In this document: piece after piece, positions 1-7,955 of the stretch
Layout: each line of letters starts with the position of its first letter
Numbering within the stretch: position 1 is the first letter of the stretch
NCBI GenBank assembly: GCA_046328115.1
Contig: JAXLXE010000001.1
Span: forward strand, 2,108,001 to 2,172,000
DNA from: JAXLXE01 sp046328115
GTDB lineage: Bacteria; Chloroflexota; UBA6077; JACCZL01
Length of the DNA stretch: 64,000 nt
Direction of reading: 5' to 3'
The notes under the pieces: generated by a model
What the model was told of the DNA's origin: nothing
Database searches by the model: none
The model's input: the letters and a program-made list of their open reading frames with translations, nothing else
Translations under genes and position numbers: made by a program

Positions 1-388
1 GGTTCGGCGGCGCCGATTGCGGCGCGCTAGCCGGTGCTGGCGGGACCGTGGCAGGCGGGGGTGGCTGAGTCGGCTGAATGATCGAGGCGCTCGTCGCCGT
101 GGCGACGGGGGGCGCGGTCGGCGCGACGGCCGGGACCGCCGTGGCTGCCACCTCCGGCTGGCTCCGCGGCGACACGGTCGCCGGCGCGCTCCGTAGCGCC
201 AGCACCACGATCGAGCACGTCCCCAGGAACCCCAGCGCCATCAGGCTGACGCAGCCGATCAGCAGGATCCGGCCGGCCCCGATTCCGCCCCTGGGAGCCG
301 CGGCGGCCACCGGTGGCCGCGGTCGGGCCGCGGACGTGCGCGCACGCTGCAGAAAGACCTCGCGGCGGCGGCGCTGGTCGGCGTCCAC
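1..388 (-). CDS. Pro/Ala-rich single-pass membrane protein (partial)
   Basis: The frame is open from position 454 down to the window edge, so the 3' end is missing. I chose GTG at 388 because it is the only GTG, ATG or TTG between the upstream stop (455-457) and the hydrophobic stretch; the AGAGGGGG upstream is very close to it. The protein starts with an Arg-rich cytoplasmic-looking segment of about 40 residues. One transmembrane helix follows at about residues 41-66 (core ILLIGCVSLMALGF). The rest is a Pro/Ala/Thr-rich tail typical of an extracytoplasmic linker. A similar layout (helix, Pro-rich linker, then SH3b domain) is seen in the protein at 9357, but the C-terminal domain here lies outside the window. 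Function unknown. Confidence 0.6.
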   Translation of the reverse strand, partial: MDADQRRRREVFLQRARTSAARPRPPVAAAAPRGGIGAGRILLIGCVSLMALGFLGTCSIVVLALRSAPATVSPRSQPEVAATAVPAVAPTAPPVATATSASIIQPTQPPPPATVPPAPASAPQSAPPN

Positions 389-1103
389 AACCCCCTCTGC
401 GCTGAGCTGGTGGAATCCTCGATCCGGCCTGGTTGCGGCTCGATCGTACGGCCACTACCCCCAGTAGCGCCAGCAAGAATTCGCAGCAGGAACGCGGCCA
501 CAAAGCACCGCGCGCGACCTGGCGCGTCACACCAACAGCCCCCGCGGCATAGCGTTGATATGGGAGTGTCGACCGACGGGCACCGGGCCCGGCAATCCAC
601 CGGCAGCGTCAAGCGCGGTAAAGCGCCCGTCCATCGCGTTCCTTCTCCCAGCCCCGGAGACTTTTGTCACCAAAAACGCATGCGTCACCCCCTTGGGCGA
701 AGGTATTCGCGTGAGTAAAGCGCAATAACGCGATCCCACGCATCTCGCGCCCGCGTCCACGACCCGGAGCTCCCTTCCACCCTCGCTCAGCCGAACACCC
801 CCTGCACTCGCCGTCCTTGCAGTCCCTGCTGTCCTTGCAGTCCTTTCGCCCCTTCTACACCCACCTCTTGGCACATTTGGCAGTTTCGTCACGCCACCGG
901 CATTCAACTCCAACACACGGCCACCGCCGCCGTAGCCAGTGACATCCACGCCCGCGCGCTATACTGGCGACTCCGATGTGGCGGTGCTTAGCGGATGAAG
1001 TTCCGGGCGATCGACGGATGATCCCACCCAGTCTCGGGGTGCGCGAACCCCACTGCCGCGCCAAATCTCCCGGTCATCGCCGCACGCGATCAGGCCTCCT
1101 CAC
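389..1103. other. Long non-coding stretch
   Basis: About 700 bases lie between the divergent genes on either side. The open frames here have no recognisable protein features and look like chance frames in GC-rich DNA. A short direct repeat, GTCCTTGCAGTCC, occurs at 813-825 and 831-843. A TATACT box at 960-965, with GTGACA at 939-944 (15-base spacer), is a weak promoter candidate for the gene at 1104. I see no tRNA or riboswitch fold. Confidence 0.5.
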
Positions 1104-1532
1104 GTGATCGGCGACTGGGAGAAGCCGGAGATCGACTTCCTGATCGTTGCCGATCGGGTGGAGGCGGTCAACGGGCGCCTCTACATGATGGGCGGCGCGA
1201 TCGATACGTTCAACGTGATCGACTTTGCGCGGCCGGTCGGCATCAGCCTGGCGCTGGGCATCCTGGTGCCGTGGAACGCGGCGAATGAGGACCACGCGTT
1301 CAACGTGTCCGTGGAGAGCGAGGACGGCTCCAAGATCGAGCCTGACATCTCGGGGAACCTGAACGTGGGGCGGCCCTCAACGGCGATTCGCGGTCAGTCG
1401 TTTCGAGCGCTGATCGCGATCAACGCGGCCTGGACGCTGCCCGGCCCGGGCACCTACCGGGTGATGGCGAACGTGGCGGGGGCCCAGCCGAAGCGCGAAG
1501 TGTTCCACGCCGTCAAGGCCCCGCCCCGTTAG
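1104..1532 (+). CDS. DUF6941 family protein
   Basis: A 142-residue soluble protein with no signal peptide or membrane segment. The N-terminal half carries the family signature: a strand reading FLIVADRVEA followed by GRLYMMGGAIDTF. The rest alternates short strands and looks like an all-beta sandwich (for example GTYRVMANVAG near the end). The start is GTG at 1104. An in-frame ATG occurs only well inside the signature, so the GTG start is preferred. It stands alone, convergent with the flavoprotein that ends at 1544. The DUF6941 family has no established function. The family call is by eye from the signature. Confidence 0.75.
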   Translation: MIGDWEKPEIDFLIVADRVEAVNGRLYMMGGAIDTFNVIDFARPVGISLALGILVPWNAANEDHAFNVSVESEDGSKIEPDISGNLNVGRPSTAIRGQSFRALIAINAAWTLPGPGTYRVMANVAGAQPKREVFHAVKAPPR

Positions 1533-1543
1533 TTCTCGTTAGC

Positions 1544-2071
1544 TCACTCCCGCGGCCCGTCGATCTTGATGGCCCGCGCCACCTCCGCCAGGATCGTCTC
1601 GATCGGCGCCATGACGGAGCCCCGGTCTTCGTCCGCCTGGGGGATCACGGTGACTCCCCACTCGGTCAGCGCGGCGATAGACTGGGCGACGCGAGGGTGC
1701 CGCGCGAGCGGCGCGTTGAGCGAGGGCGCCACGATCACCGGCGTGCCGCGGCCAATGGCCTCCGCCGTGATCGCCAGCGGCAGGTTGTCCGCGATGGCGG
1801 CGCCAAGCTTGTTGAGCGAGTTGAACGTGCACGGCGCGAACAACACGACCCCGAAGCGCGGATGCGGTCGGATGGCCGCGTCGAAGTAGGCCTCTACCAC
1901 CCGATTGCCGGGAATGATCGAGAGCTCGCGCATCGCGGTGGTCATGGCGGCATTGGGCGTGGGGATGCACAGCACCTCGGGGACCAGGTCCAGCAGGCCC
2001 GTAACCAGCCCCGGAGTGTGCCGCGAGGTGCCGGCGCCGGAGATCATGAGGTAGACCAGTTCGTAGCTCAT
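1544..2071 (-). CDS. Flavoprotein (HFCD/UbiX-Dfp-type fold)
   Basis: A 175-residue cytoplasmic protein resembling the homo-oligomeric flavin-containing Cys decarboxylase family (EpiD, the CoaB/Dfp N-domain, UbiX-like). Supporting features are an N-terminal strand-loop LMISGAGTSRHT, a conserved PCTFNSLNKLG stretch (the family's flavin-binding PxTxNT-type motif), and a NLPLAITAEAIGRGTPVIVAPSLN segment read in two parts. The ATG at 2071 overlaps the stop of the upstream M20 peptidase gene as ATGA (2068-2071), so the two are probably translationally coupled. A longer frame to 2092 exists but would lie inside the peptidase gene. The reaction is unknown, because members act in coenzyme A synthesis, lantibiotic maturation or prenyl-flavin chemistry. 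It is too short to be a bifunctional CoaBC. Confidence 0.7.
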   Translation of the reverse strand: MSYELVYLMISGAGTSRHTPGLVTGLLDLVPEVLCIPTPNAAMTTAMRELSIIPGNRVVEAYFDAAIRPHPRFGVVLFAPCTFNSLNKLGAAIADNLPLAITAEAIGRGTPVIVAPSLNAPLARHPRVAQSIAALTEWGVTVIPQADEDRGSVMAPIETILAEVARAIKIDGPRE

Positions 2072-3444
2072 TGGATGCCCAGCGTGAGGCAAGCCAGTGC
2101 CAGTGCGTTGCGGGTTCGAAGCATGAGGCTATCGATCTCCAGGAACTCGTTGTTGCCGTGGACGCCGGTGCGCTGCGGCTCGGCGTTGGGGTGGTGGGGG
2201 TTGAAGCCGTACACCTGGGTGCCCTTTGGTCGGAAGAACCGCGAGTCGGTGAAGCCCACGGTGAGGGCGGGGACCATCTTGAAGTCGTCAGACCCCAGCG
2301 CCAACGCCAGCGACTGGCGGCAGAGGTCCACGAAGGGCGCATCGGCCGGCGAGGCGTTGGACACGGCAGTGAAGTCCACGTCTATGTCCACGTCCAGGCC
2401 CTCGCAGATGTGCTCCAGCTCCTGGCGAAGGTACCGATCGTCCTGGCCGGGCAGGCTACGCACGTCGCAAGTCAGGAAGACCCGGTCAGGCACGCTATTG
2501 CTCTTGACGCCGGCCTGGAGCATGGTGGGGGTGATGGTCATGCGCGACGCGGCCTTCAGGGTGATGGCCAGCGCGCCGTAGCCTCGGTCCGTCAACTCGT
2601 CGCAGATGCGGTCGATGTTCTCCGCGTTTGCCTGGTGCTCCACGCCCAGCGCGTCCAGCACCTCCTGGAAGTAGGGGTGGCTGGCGTCGATCTCTGGCTC
2701 GTAGGCCATGATGCGAGCAATGGTGTCCGCCATCACGGGCACCGGATTGTCCGCGGCCCATGGTCGGGAAGCGTGGCCGGAGCGGCCCTTCTTGGTCAGC
2801 TTCGCCTCAAGGCGGCCCTTTTCGCCCGTGCAGATGGGGTAGAGCAGCCCGGACGGCGTGCGCACCGGGTTGCCGCCACCCTCATTGATGCACCAGTCCG
2901 CCTGCACCTTCTCCGCGTGGTTGTCCGCCACCCAGCCCGCGCCAAAGCGCCCGCCAGACTCCTCGTCCGCGTTGGACATGTAGATGAGCTCGCCGCCCAG
3001 CTTCACCCCAGCACGCTTGAGGAGGATCACGGCCATGCAGTGGGCCGCCACGTCGCCCTTGTCGTCGTCTGCCCCGCGACCGTAGACCCGATCGCGATCG
3101 ATGGTCCCGGAGAACGGCGGGTGCTCCCACAGCGACTCGTCCTCCACCGGCACCACGTCCGTGTGCGACATCAGCAGCAGCCGCTTGCCCTCGCCGGGCA
3201 GGCGGGCAATGATGTTGCCGCGGGTGGGGGCAGACTCGTAGATGTCCGAGGGGATGCCCTCGGCAGCCAGCTTGTCCCTCAGCAGCTCGCAGGCCGGAGT
3301 CTCGTTGCCGGTGTCCGGCCGGGAGCCGTAGTTGACGGTGGGGATCCGCACCAAAGACTGGTGCAGGCGGACGATCTCGTCGCGGGCGGCGTCTACGGAC
3401 TTGAGCAGCTCGTCAATCTTGGGAGACATGGGCGTGGGGGGCAT
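2068..3444 (-). CDS. M20 family metallopeptidase (ArgE/DapE-like)
   Basis: A 458-residue di-zinc peptidase or deacylase. Zinc-site motifs appear in order: SHTDVVP, then GRGADDDKGD with the bridging Asp, ADEESGG with the catalytic and ligand Glu pair, and a C-terminal GVHGNNE His. A lid/dimerisation domain with GRSGHAS lies between them. This is the standard architecture of M20 enzymes that hydrolyse N-acyl or dipeptide amide bonds; the exact substrate cannot be read. Three in-frame ATGs lie at the 5' end. GGAGG at 3451-3455 (complement) touches the first (3450) but sits 6 bases from the second (3444), so 3444 is chosen. The gene overlaps the downstream flavoprotein gene by 4 bases, implying co-expression. 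Confidence 0.88.
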   Translation of the reverse strand: MPPTPMSPKIDELLKSVDAARDEIVRLHQSLVRIPTVNYGSRPDTGNETPACELLRDKLAAEGIPSDIYESAPTRGNIIARLPGEGKRLLLMSHTDVVPVEDESLWEHPPFSGTIDRDRVYGRGADDDKGDVAAHCMAVILLKRAGVKLGGELIYMSNADEESGGRFGAGWVADNHAEKVQADWCINEGGGNPVRTPSGLLYPICTGEKGRLEAKLTKKGRSGHASRPWAADNPVPVMADTIARIMAYEPEIDASHPYFQEVLDALGVEHQANAENIDRICDELTDRGYGALAITLKAASRMTITPTMLQAGVKSNSVPDRVFLTCDVRSLPGQDDRYLRQELEHICEGLDVDIDVDFTAVSNASPADAPFVDLCRQSLALALGSDDFKMVPALTVGFTDSRFFRPKGTQVYGFNPHHPNAEPQRTGVHGNNEFLEIDSLMLRTRNALALACLTLGIQ

Positions 3445-3503
3445 GGGCATCCTCCGAATGCTGGGATGCTACGCGGCGGGACCCAAGGGTTCAAGCGGCG
3501 GCG

Positions 3504-4499
3504 CTAGTCCCGCCAGACGGCCGGCAGGCCACGCGAGATCTCAATGGCCTCAAATCGCTTGCTCTGGCGCGCGCCGACCTGCCGCGCCCAGGCGGCCATC
3601 CGCCGGAGACCCTCCTGGATGGGCGTCTCCGGGGGCAGCTCAAAGACCTCTCGCAGCCGGTCGTGGGCGGCCTCCGCGTGCAGCACCTCATTGCGGGCGG
3701 GCAGGTGGCGCAGGCTGGGCTCCACGCCCAGCGCCCGGCCAACCGCCGCCGCCAGATCATTAACGGTGAGGGCGCGGTCAGCCCCCACGTTGAATACCTG
3801 GCCGTAGGCGGCTGACGTGGCTGGCGCCGCCGCGATGACGGGCGCCACGTCGCCCACATAGGTAAAGCCGCGGGTCTGGCTGCCGTCGCCGAAGATGGTG
3901 AGCGGCTCGCCCCGCATGATCTGATTCATGAAGATGCCCACCACGTTGCGGTACCGATCGCCGATGTTCTGACGCTCGCCGTAGACGTTGTGGGGCCGAA
4001 ACACCACGTAGTCCAGGCCAAACTGCTCGTGGCACGCCTTCAGGTCCTGCTCCACCGCCAGCTTGGCCACGCCGTAAGGGTCCTCCGGCCGCGGCGTCAG
4101 GTCCTCCGTCATGGGCACCTGGTTGGCGCCATAGACGGCGATGGACGAGGTGAAGACGAAGCACTCCACGCCGTGGTTCACGCTGGCGTTGATCAGGTTG
4201 ACGCTGCCGATGAGGTTGTTCTGGTAGTTGAAGCGGCGGATGAAATGGCTCAGGCCCTCGGCGGCGTAGGCGGCCAGGTGGAACACCCAGCGGAACCCGT
4301 GCTGGCGGAACAGATCGTCCACCAGGGCGTGGTCCGTGACGCTGCCGACCACCAGACGCGCGGCCGGGTTCACGTTCTCGCGGAATCCGCCGCTGAGGTC
4401 GTCCAGCACGGTCACGCGGTGGCCGGCCGCCACCAGGCTGTCTACCACGTGCGAGCCGATAAACCCGGCTCCGCCAGTGACCAGTATCGATTCACTCAC
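3504..4499 (-). CDS. NAD-dependent nucleotide-sugar epimerase/dehydratase
   Basis: A 331-residue extended short-chain dehydrogenase. The Rossmann motif GGAGFIG is at residues 9-15, followed by LDDLSGG, which fits adenine ribose binding. The catalytic YGVAK (Tyr and Lys) follows the TSSIAVYG strand. A sugar-binding region RPHNVYGERQ and FGDGSQTRGFTYVGDV is present as in UDP-glucose 4-epimerases (GalE-like). It would interconvert an NDP-hexose for surface polysaccharide synthesis. GTG at 4499 is chosen because GGCAGGA lies upstream and the glycine motif begins soon after. A longer frame to 4577 adds a basic tail with no domain. A TACAAT box at 4564-4569 (complement) fits a promoter. Confidence 0.87.
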   Translation of the reverse strand: MSESILVTGGAGFIGSHVVDSLVAAGHRVTVLDDLSGGFRENVNPAARLVVGSVTDHALVDDLFRQHGFRWVFHLAAYAAEGLSHFIRRFNYQNNLIGSVNLINASVNHGVECFVFTSSIAVYGANQVPMTEDLTPRPEDPYGVAKLAVEQDLKACHEQFGLDYVVFRPHNVYGERQNIGDRYRNVVGIFMNQIMRGEPLTIFGDGSQTRGFTYVGDVAPVIAAAPATSAAYGQVFNVGADRALTVNDLAAAVGRALGVEPSLRHLPARNEVLHAEAAHDRLREVFELPPETPIQEGLRRMAAWARQVGARQSKRFEAIEISRGLPAVWRD

Positions 4500-4563
4500 C
4501 GCGATTGAGATCCTGCCGCCGTTTTTGGCTGGGATGGGGCGCCGCCTGGTGCCCGGAGGCGCT

Positions 4564-4569
4564 ATTGTA
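4564..4569 (-). promoter_or_regulatory. Candidate -10 box for the epimerase gene
   Basis: TACAAT on the minus strand, about 65 bases upstream of the GTG at 4499. No good -35 hexamer is visible at the expected distance. Confidence 0.3.
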
Positions 4570-4614
4570 GGCAGCACGGCGTGCTCTCACGCGACGTAAT
4601 CGCCCGGCGCTCGT

Positions 4615-4620
4615 TATAGT
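4615..4620 (+). promoter_or_regulatory. Candidate -10 box for the Asn-repeat protein gene
   Basis: TATAGT about 75 bases upstream of the ATG at 4696 in the short divergent region. The -35 is not recognisable. Confidence 0.3.
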
Positions 4621-4695
4621 TTGGCCAGGAAGTCCGCCGGCATCGGCGGCGTGATACGTGTCTAGCGCTGGGTAATTCGCGAGGTCGCCCGCATC

Positions 4696-5268
4696 ATGTC
4701 AGACTTCATCATTCACGGCGTTCGGCTCGTCCTGGTCGCGGTGGTCCTCGCGGGTGTGTCCACGACGGTGGCCGGGGCCGCGCCATCCACATCCAAATCC
4801 GCCCCAGTCGTCCAGCAGGCCAAGCCCACTGCCACCTCAACGGTGGCCCCGAAGCCAGCGTCCTCATCGCAATCTGGCCGTGAGGTCACGCTCAACGGGC
4901 AGATCCTGGGCATGGACACCATGCCCGATCGGCCCATGGTGATGATCCGCACGGGCGACGCGGAGGTCATGCTGCGATTCCCCAATCAGACCATGGTGAC
5001 GCCGCTGGCGCTCTCGGACAGGATCCGGGTGACCGGGATCCAGGGATCTGACGGCGTGGTGGACGTGACGCGGGTGGAGAAGACCGGCACGGAAGTCCCC
5101 GCCTCCAAGACCGCGACGGAGAAGGGCAACCGCAACGGGAACTCCAACGACAACCTCAATGAGAACGAGAACACCAACGACAACGTGAATGACAACGCCG
5201 GCGACAACGGCAACGGAAACGGCAACTCCAACGGAAACGGAAACGGCAACACCAACGACAACAACTAG
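4696..5268 (+). CDS. Secreted protein with Asn-rich repeat tail
   Basis: A 190-residue exported protein. Residues 1-28 form a signal peptide (hydrophobic core VRLVLVAVVLAGV, then AGAA). A Ser/Thr/Pro linker follows, then a small all-beta domain of about 75 residues starting at REVTLNGQILGMD, which resembles the OB-like domains found in DUF5666-type secreted proteins. The last 50 residues are low complexity, with asparagine at roughly every second position alternating with Asp, Gly, Glu, Thr and Ser. GAGGTCG before the ATG is an acceptable ribosome site. The small membrane protein at 5304 follows 35 bases downstream and may share its transcript. Function unknown; the tail may be a flexible or wall-interacting spacer. 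Confidence 0.75.
   Translation: MSDFIIHGVRLVLVAVVLAGVSTTVAGAAPSTSKSAPVVQQAKPTATSTVAPKPASSSQSGREVTLNGQILGMDTMPDRPMVMIRTGDAEVMLRFPNQTMVTPLALSDRIRVTGIQGSDGVVDVTRVEKTGTEVPASKTATEKGNRNGNSNDNLNENENTNDNVNDNAGDNGNGNGNSNGNGNGNTNDNN
5144..5266 (+). repeat. AAC/GAC-rich low-complexity coding repeat
   Basis: Degenerate codon-level repeat of AAC alternating with GAC, GGC, GGA, GAG and ACC. It encodes the Asn-alternating tail of the secreted protein. The period is 6 bases, without exact copies. Confidence 0.75.
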
Positions 5269-5303
5269 CCGATCCCGCGGGACGCTGAGCTAGCGATCGC
5301 GCG

Positions 5304-5555
5304 ATGTGGCTGTACGTCGGCCTGTACCTGGTGGGCATCTGCGCGGGCGTCGCGGCGAACCTGCTGCTGGACGTGCAGCTTCACAAGCCGGCGCTGAGCC
5401 AGCAGATCACCTTCGGCGCGCTGACCATCCTGGTGGCGGTCATCATCGCGCAGACCACCCAGGGCATGGCGGAGGGCGTGTTGCTCTTCCTCTGGATCGC
5501 CACGGGCGCCCTGGCGGGGCTGGGGAGTCGCGGAAGCGGGGCCATCCCCACGTAG
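5304..5555 (+). CDS. Small membrane protein
   Basis: An 83-residue protein with two or three predicted membrane helices: YVGLYLVGICAGVAANLLL near the N-terminus, ITFGALTILVAVIIA in the middle, and VLLFLWIATGALAGL near the C-terminus. There is no recognisable family motif. The ATG at 5304 has no clear ribosome site. Its position 35 bases after the Asn-repeat protein gene and its clean ending at a strong hairpin (5560-5585) support a real short gene. Function unknown. Confidence 0.6.
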   Translation: MWLYVGLYLVGICAGVAANLLLDVQLHKPALSQQITFGALTILVAVIIAQTTQGMAEGVLLFLWIATGALAGLGSRGSGAIPT

Positions 5556-5559
5556 GCGC

Positions 5560-5585
5560 GCCCGGGCGGGCAGCCCCGCCCGGGC
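5560..5585. terminator. Bidirectional GC hairpin terminator
   Basis: A perfect 11-base inverted repeat (GCCCGGGCGGG and its complement) with a 4-base loop. It sits between the convergent genes ending at 5555 and 5608. No T-run follows on either strand. Confidence 0.7.
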
Positions 5586-5607
5586 TTCAACAAGACGGAC
5601 CGCCGGC

Positions 5608-7287
5608 TCAGGGGATGGGGACCGGACTCTCCATGGCCACGTCAATCAGGTAGGGTCCGTCGTGCGCGATGCCCTCGCGCAGCGCCCCGGCGAGGTCCTC
5701 CGGACGCTCCACGCGGCGGGCGGGCACGCCCATCGCCTGGGCCAGCAGGTCAAAGCGCAACGGCGGGTCGTTCAGGTCCATCTCCACGAACTTGCGGTCG
5801 CGCGCCCCCGTGCCCAGGTACTCCACCATGTTGAGCTTGAGGATGCGGTAGGCCGCGTTGCCCAGCATCACGTACGTGACGGGTATGTTGTGGTGGGCGG
5901 CCGTCCAGAGGGCGGTGATGCTGTACATGGCGGCGCCGTCAGAGCAGACCCCCACCACCTTGCGATCCGGCCGCGCCAGGGCGGCGCCCAGCGAGCCCGG
6001 CAGCCCGGGTCCGATGCCGCCGCCGCGACCGCTGAGAAACTCGTCCGGCGCGCCGGGCTGCAGGGCGGCCAGCAGGTGCGGCTGGTTGGTGATGGCCTCA
6101 GCGAAGACCAGCGCGTTTGACGGCAGCGCCTGCCTGATCTCGTGCATGAGGCGCGGCGCCGTGATCGGCGCCTCGTTCCAGCCGCGCTGGGCGCCATGAC
6201 GGTACTGCTCGCGCGACTGGGCGGTCCTGGCGCCGATGGCAGATGCCCGAGCGTCCGCCGCGGCGCGATCCGCCGACCCCTGGCCGGCCTTCACGAGCTC
6301 AATCAGGTCGCGCAGCGCCGACTTCGGGTCTGCGATAACGCCAAAATCCACCGGGTAGTTCTTCCCGATCTCCCAGCCCACCAGGTCTATCTGGGCCAGC
6401 TTGAGTCCGGCCGGCAGCGGCGACTCCGGCCTGGGGAAGATCACCTGGAACAGCGGCGCGCCCACGGCGAGCAGCGCGTCGCAGTCCTTGAGCGTGGCCT
6501 GGATACCCCGCGGTCCGGCGTTGAACGACACCTGGCCCAGATTGAGCGGGTGGGCGTATGGCGCGTTGAACTCTGAGCCGTAGTTCTGGAAGATGGCCGC
6601 GCCCAGGAGCTCCGCCAGCTCCACCACCTCCGCGTGCGCCTCAGACAGCGCCACGCGATCGCCTACCATGATCATGGGCTGTTTCGCCGCCAGCAGCATC
6701 TCCGCCACGGCCTTGATAGCGCCGTGGTCTGGCCTGGTGCGCCAGGCCGAGTAGCTGGTGGGGCGGATGTCCATCTCCGCCTCCTGGTCCAGCACGTCCA
6801 TGGGCATGCTCAGGAAGACCGGACCCATCGGCGGGTCGGCGGCAATCTTGAACGCGCGGCGGACGGCCTGCGGCACATCATGGGCGTGCTCGATCTGGTA
6901 GGACCACTTGGTCAGCGGGCGCGCCATCTCCACCAGCGGACCGCTGAGGTGCGGCTCCTGGAACAGGACCTCGCTCTCAGATTGCCCGGCGTAGACCACC
7001 ATGGGCGTCTGGCCAACTTTGGCGTTGTGGATCATGCCAAGGCCGTTGCCGAGCCCCGGCGCGATGTGAAGCTCCACGAAAGACGGCCGGCGGGTGAGGC
7101 GAGCGTAGGCGTCTGCCATGGCCACGGCCACGCCCTCGTGCAGAGCCAGGACGAACTTCAGCGACGGGTAGTCCTGCAGCACATCCATGAAGCCCTGCTC
7201 CGTGGTGCCCGGGTTGCCGAAGATGTACTCCACCCGGTCCGCCACAAGCTGTTCCATGAGCGCGCGCTTGCCACTGAGGCGGGGCAT
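5608..7287 (-). CDS. ThDP-dependent enzyme, benzoylformate decarboxylase-like
   Basis: A 559-residue thiamine-diphosphate enzyme of the acetolactate synthase/benzoylformate decarboxylase family. The Pyr domain shows FGNPGTTEQ at about residues 23-31, the cofactor-activating Glu51 in LHEG, and His74 in VELHIAPG, the position of an active-site His in benzoylformate decarboxylase. The PP domain near the C-terminus has CSDGAAMYSITALWTAA, then MLGNAAY, which fits the diphosphate/Mg motif (GDG...N) with Ser in place of the first Gly. It probably decarboxylates or carboligates a 2-keto acid; the substrate is unknown. GAGGTGA lies 4 bases before the ATG at 7287. It is transcribed alone, divergent from the GNAT gene. 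Confidence 0.87.
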   Translation of the reverse strand: MPRLSGKRALMEQLVADRVEYIFGNPGTTEQGFMDVLQDYPSLKFVLALHEGVAVAMADAYARLTRRPSFVELHIAPGLGNGLGMIHNAKVGQTPMVVYAGQSESEVLFQEPHLSGPLVEMARPLTKWSYQIEHAHDVPQAVRRAFKIAADPPMGPVFLSMPMDVLDQEAEMDIRPTSYSAWRTRPDHGAIKAVAEMLLAAKQPMIMVGDRVALSEAHAEVVELAELLGAAIFQNYGSEFNAPYAHPLNLGQVSFNAGPRGIQATLKDCDALLAVGAPLFQVIFPRPESPLPAGLKLAQIDLVGWEIGKNYPVDFGVIADPKSALRDLIELVKAGQGSADRAAADARASAIGARTAQSREQYRHGAQRGWNEAPITAPRLMHEIRQALPSNALVFAEAITNQPHLLAALQPGAPDEFLSGRGGGIGPGLPGSLGAALARPDRKVVGVCSDGAAMYSITALWTAAHHNIPVTYVMLGNAAYRILKLNMVEYLGTGARDRKFVEMDLNDPPLRFDLLAQAMGVPARRVERPEDLAGALREGIAHDGPYLIDVAMESPVPIP

Positions 7288-7414
7288 GTCTCACCTCGCT
7301 AATCTTCAATCCGCATCGCGGGAACGGCGCGCCGAATCTGTCGGCGGGCGCCGGCTGGAGTGTACCGTTAGACCCGGCCGAGCCAAAGCGTGGCCACGCA
7401 CGAGGAGACACGGG

Positions 7415-7918
7415 TTGCCTGACTACAACGGCACCATCAGACCGGCCCAACGCGAAGACCTGGACGTGGTGCTGGCACTCATCAAGGGGCTGGCGGACTA
7501 CGAGCGGCTGTCCCATGAAGTGGTCATCACGGCGGAGTCGCTGCGCGAGCACCTGTTTGGCGAGCGGCGCTACTGTGAGTGCCTGCTGGCGGAGGAGCCG
7601 GACGGTAGCGTGGCCGGGTTCGCGCTGTTCTTCCACACCTACTCCACGTTCCTCGGGCAGCCAGGCATCTACCTGGAGGATCTGTTCGTGTGGCCGGAGC
7701 GGCGGGGACGGGGCCACGGAAAGGCGCTGCTAGCCAGCCTTGGGAAGCTCGCTCTGGAGCGCGGCTGCGGTCGGCTGGAGTGGCTGGTACTGAACTGGAA
7801 CGAGCCGTCCATCCAGTTCTATCGATCGTTGGGGGCCGAGGCGCTGGACGGGTGGACGAAGAACCGCGTCTCCGGCGAGGCCCTGACCGCGCTGGCAGAT
7901 CTGGCGCCAGACTCGTAG
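7415..7918 (+). CDS. GNAT N-acetyltransferase, spermidine/thialysine acetyltransferase-like
   Basis: A 167-residue acetyl-CoA-dependent N-acetyltransferase. The region FFHTYSTFLGQPGIYLEDLFV followed by ERRGRGHGKALL is the GNAT motif A (acetyl-CoA pyrophosphate loop RGRGHGK). It matches the layout of diamine acetyltransferases (SSAT-type), including NWNEPSIQFYRSLGA near the C-terminus. The start is TTG at 7415, with GAGGAGA at 7402-7408 ideally spaced. A much longer frame upstream overlaps the divergent ThDP gene and is not used. The likely role is acetylation of a polyamine or a lysine analogue; the substrate is inferred from overall similarity only. Confidence 0.85.
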   Translation: MPDYNGTIRPAQREDLDVVLALIKGLADYERLSHEVVITAESLREHLFGERRYCECLLAEEPDGSVAGFALFFHTYSTFLGQPGIYLEDLFVWPERRGRGHGKALLASLGKLALERGCGRLEWLVLNWNEPSIQFYRSLGAEALDGWTKNRVSGEALTALADLAPDS

Positions 7919-7955
7919 CTATACTGGGAAAACCCATCCCGTTCCGGGAGCGACC

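Noticed and set aside
527..949. Minus-strand open frame of 140 codons in the left gap
   Set aside because: Low-complexity Gly/Arg/Ala text without protein features; its repeats mirror a DNA direct repeat.
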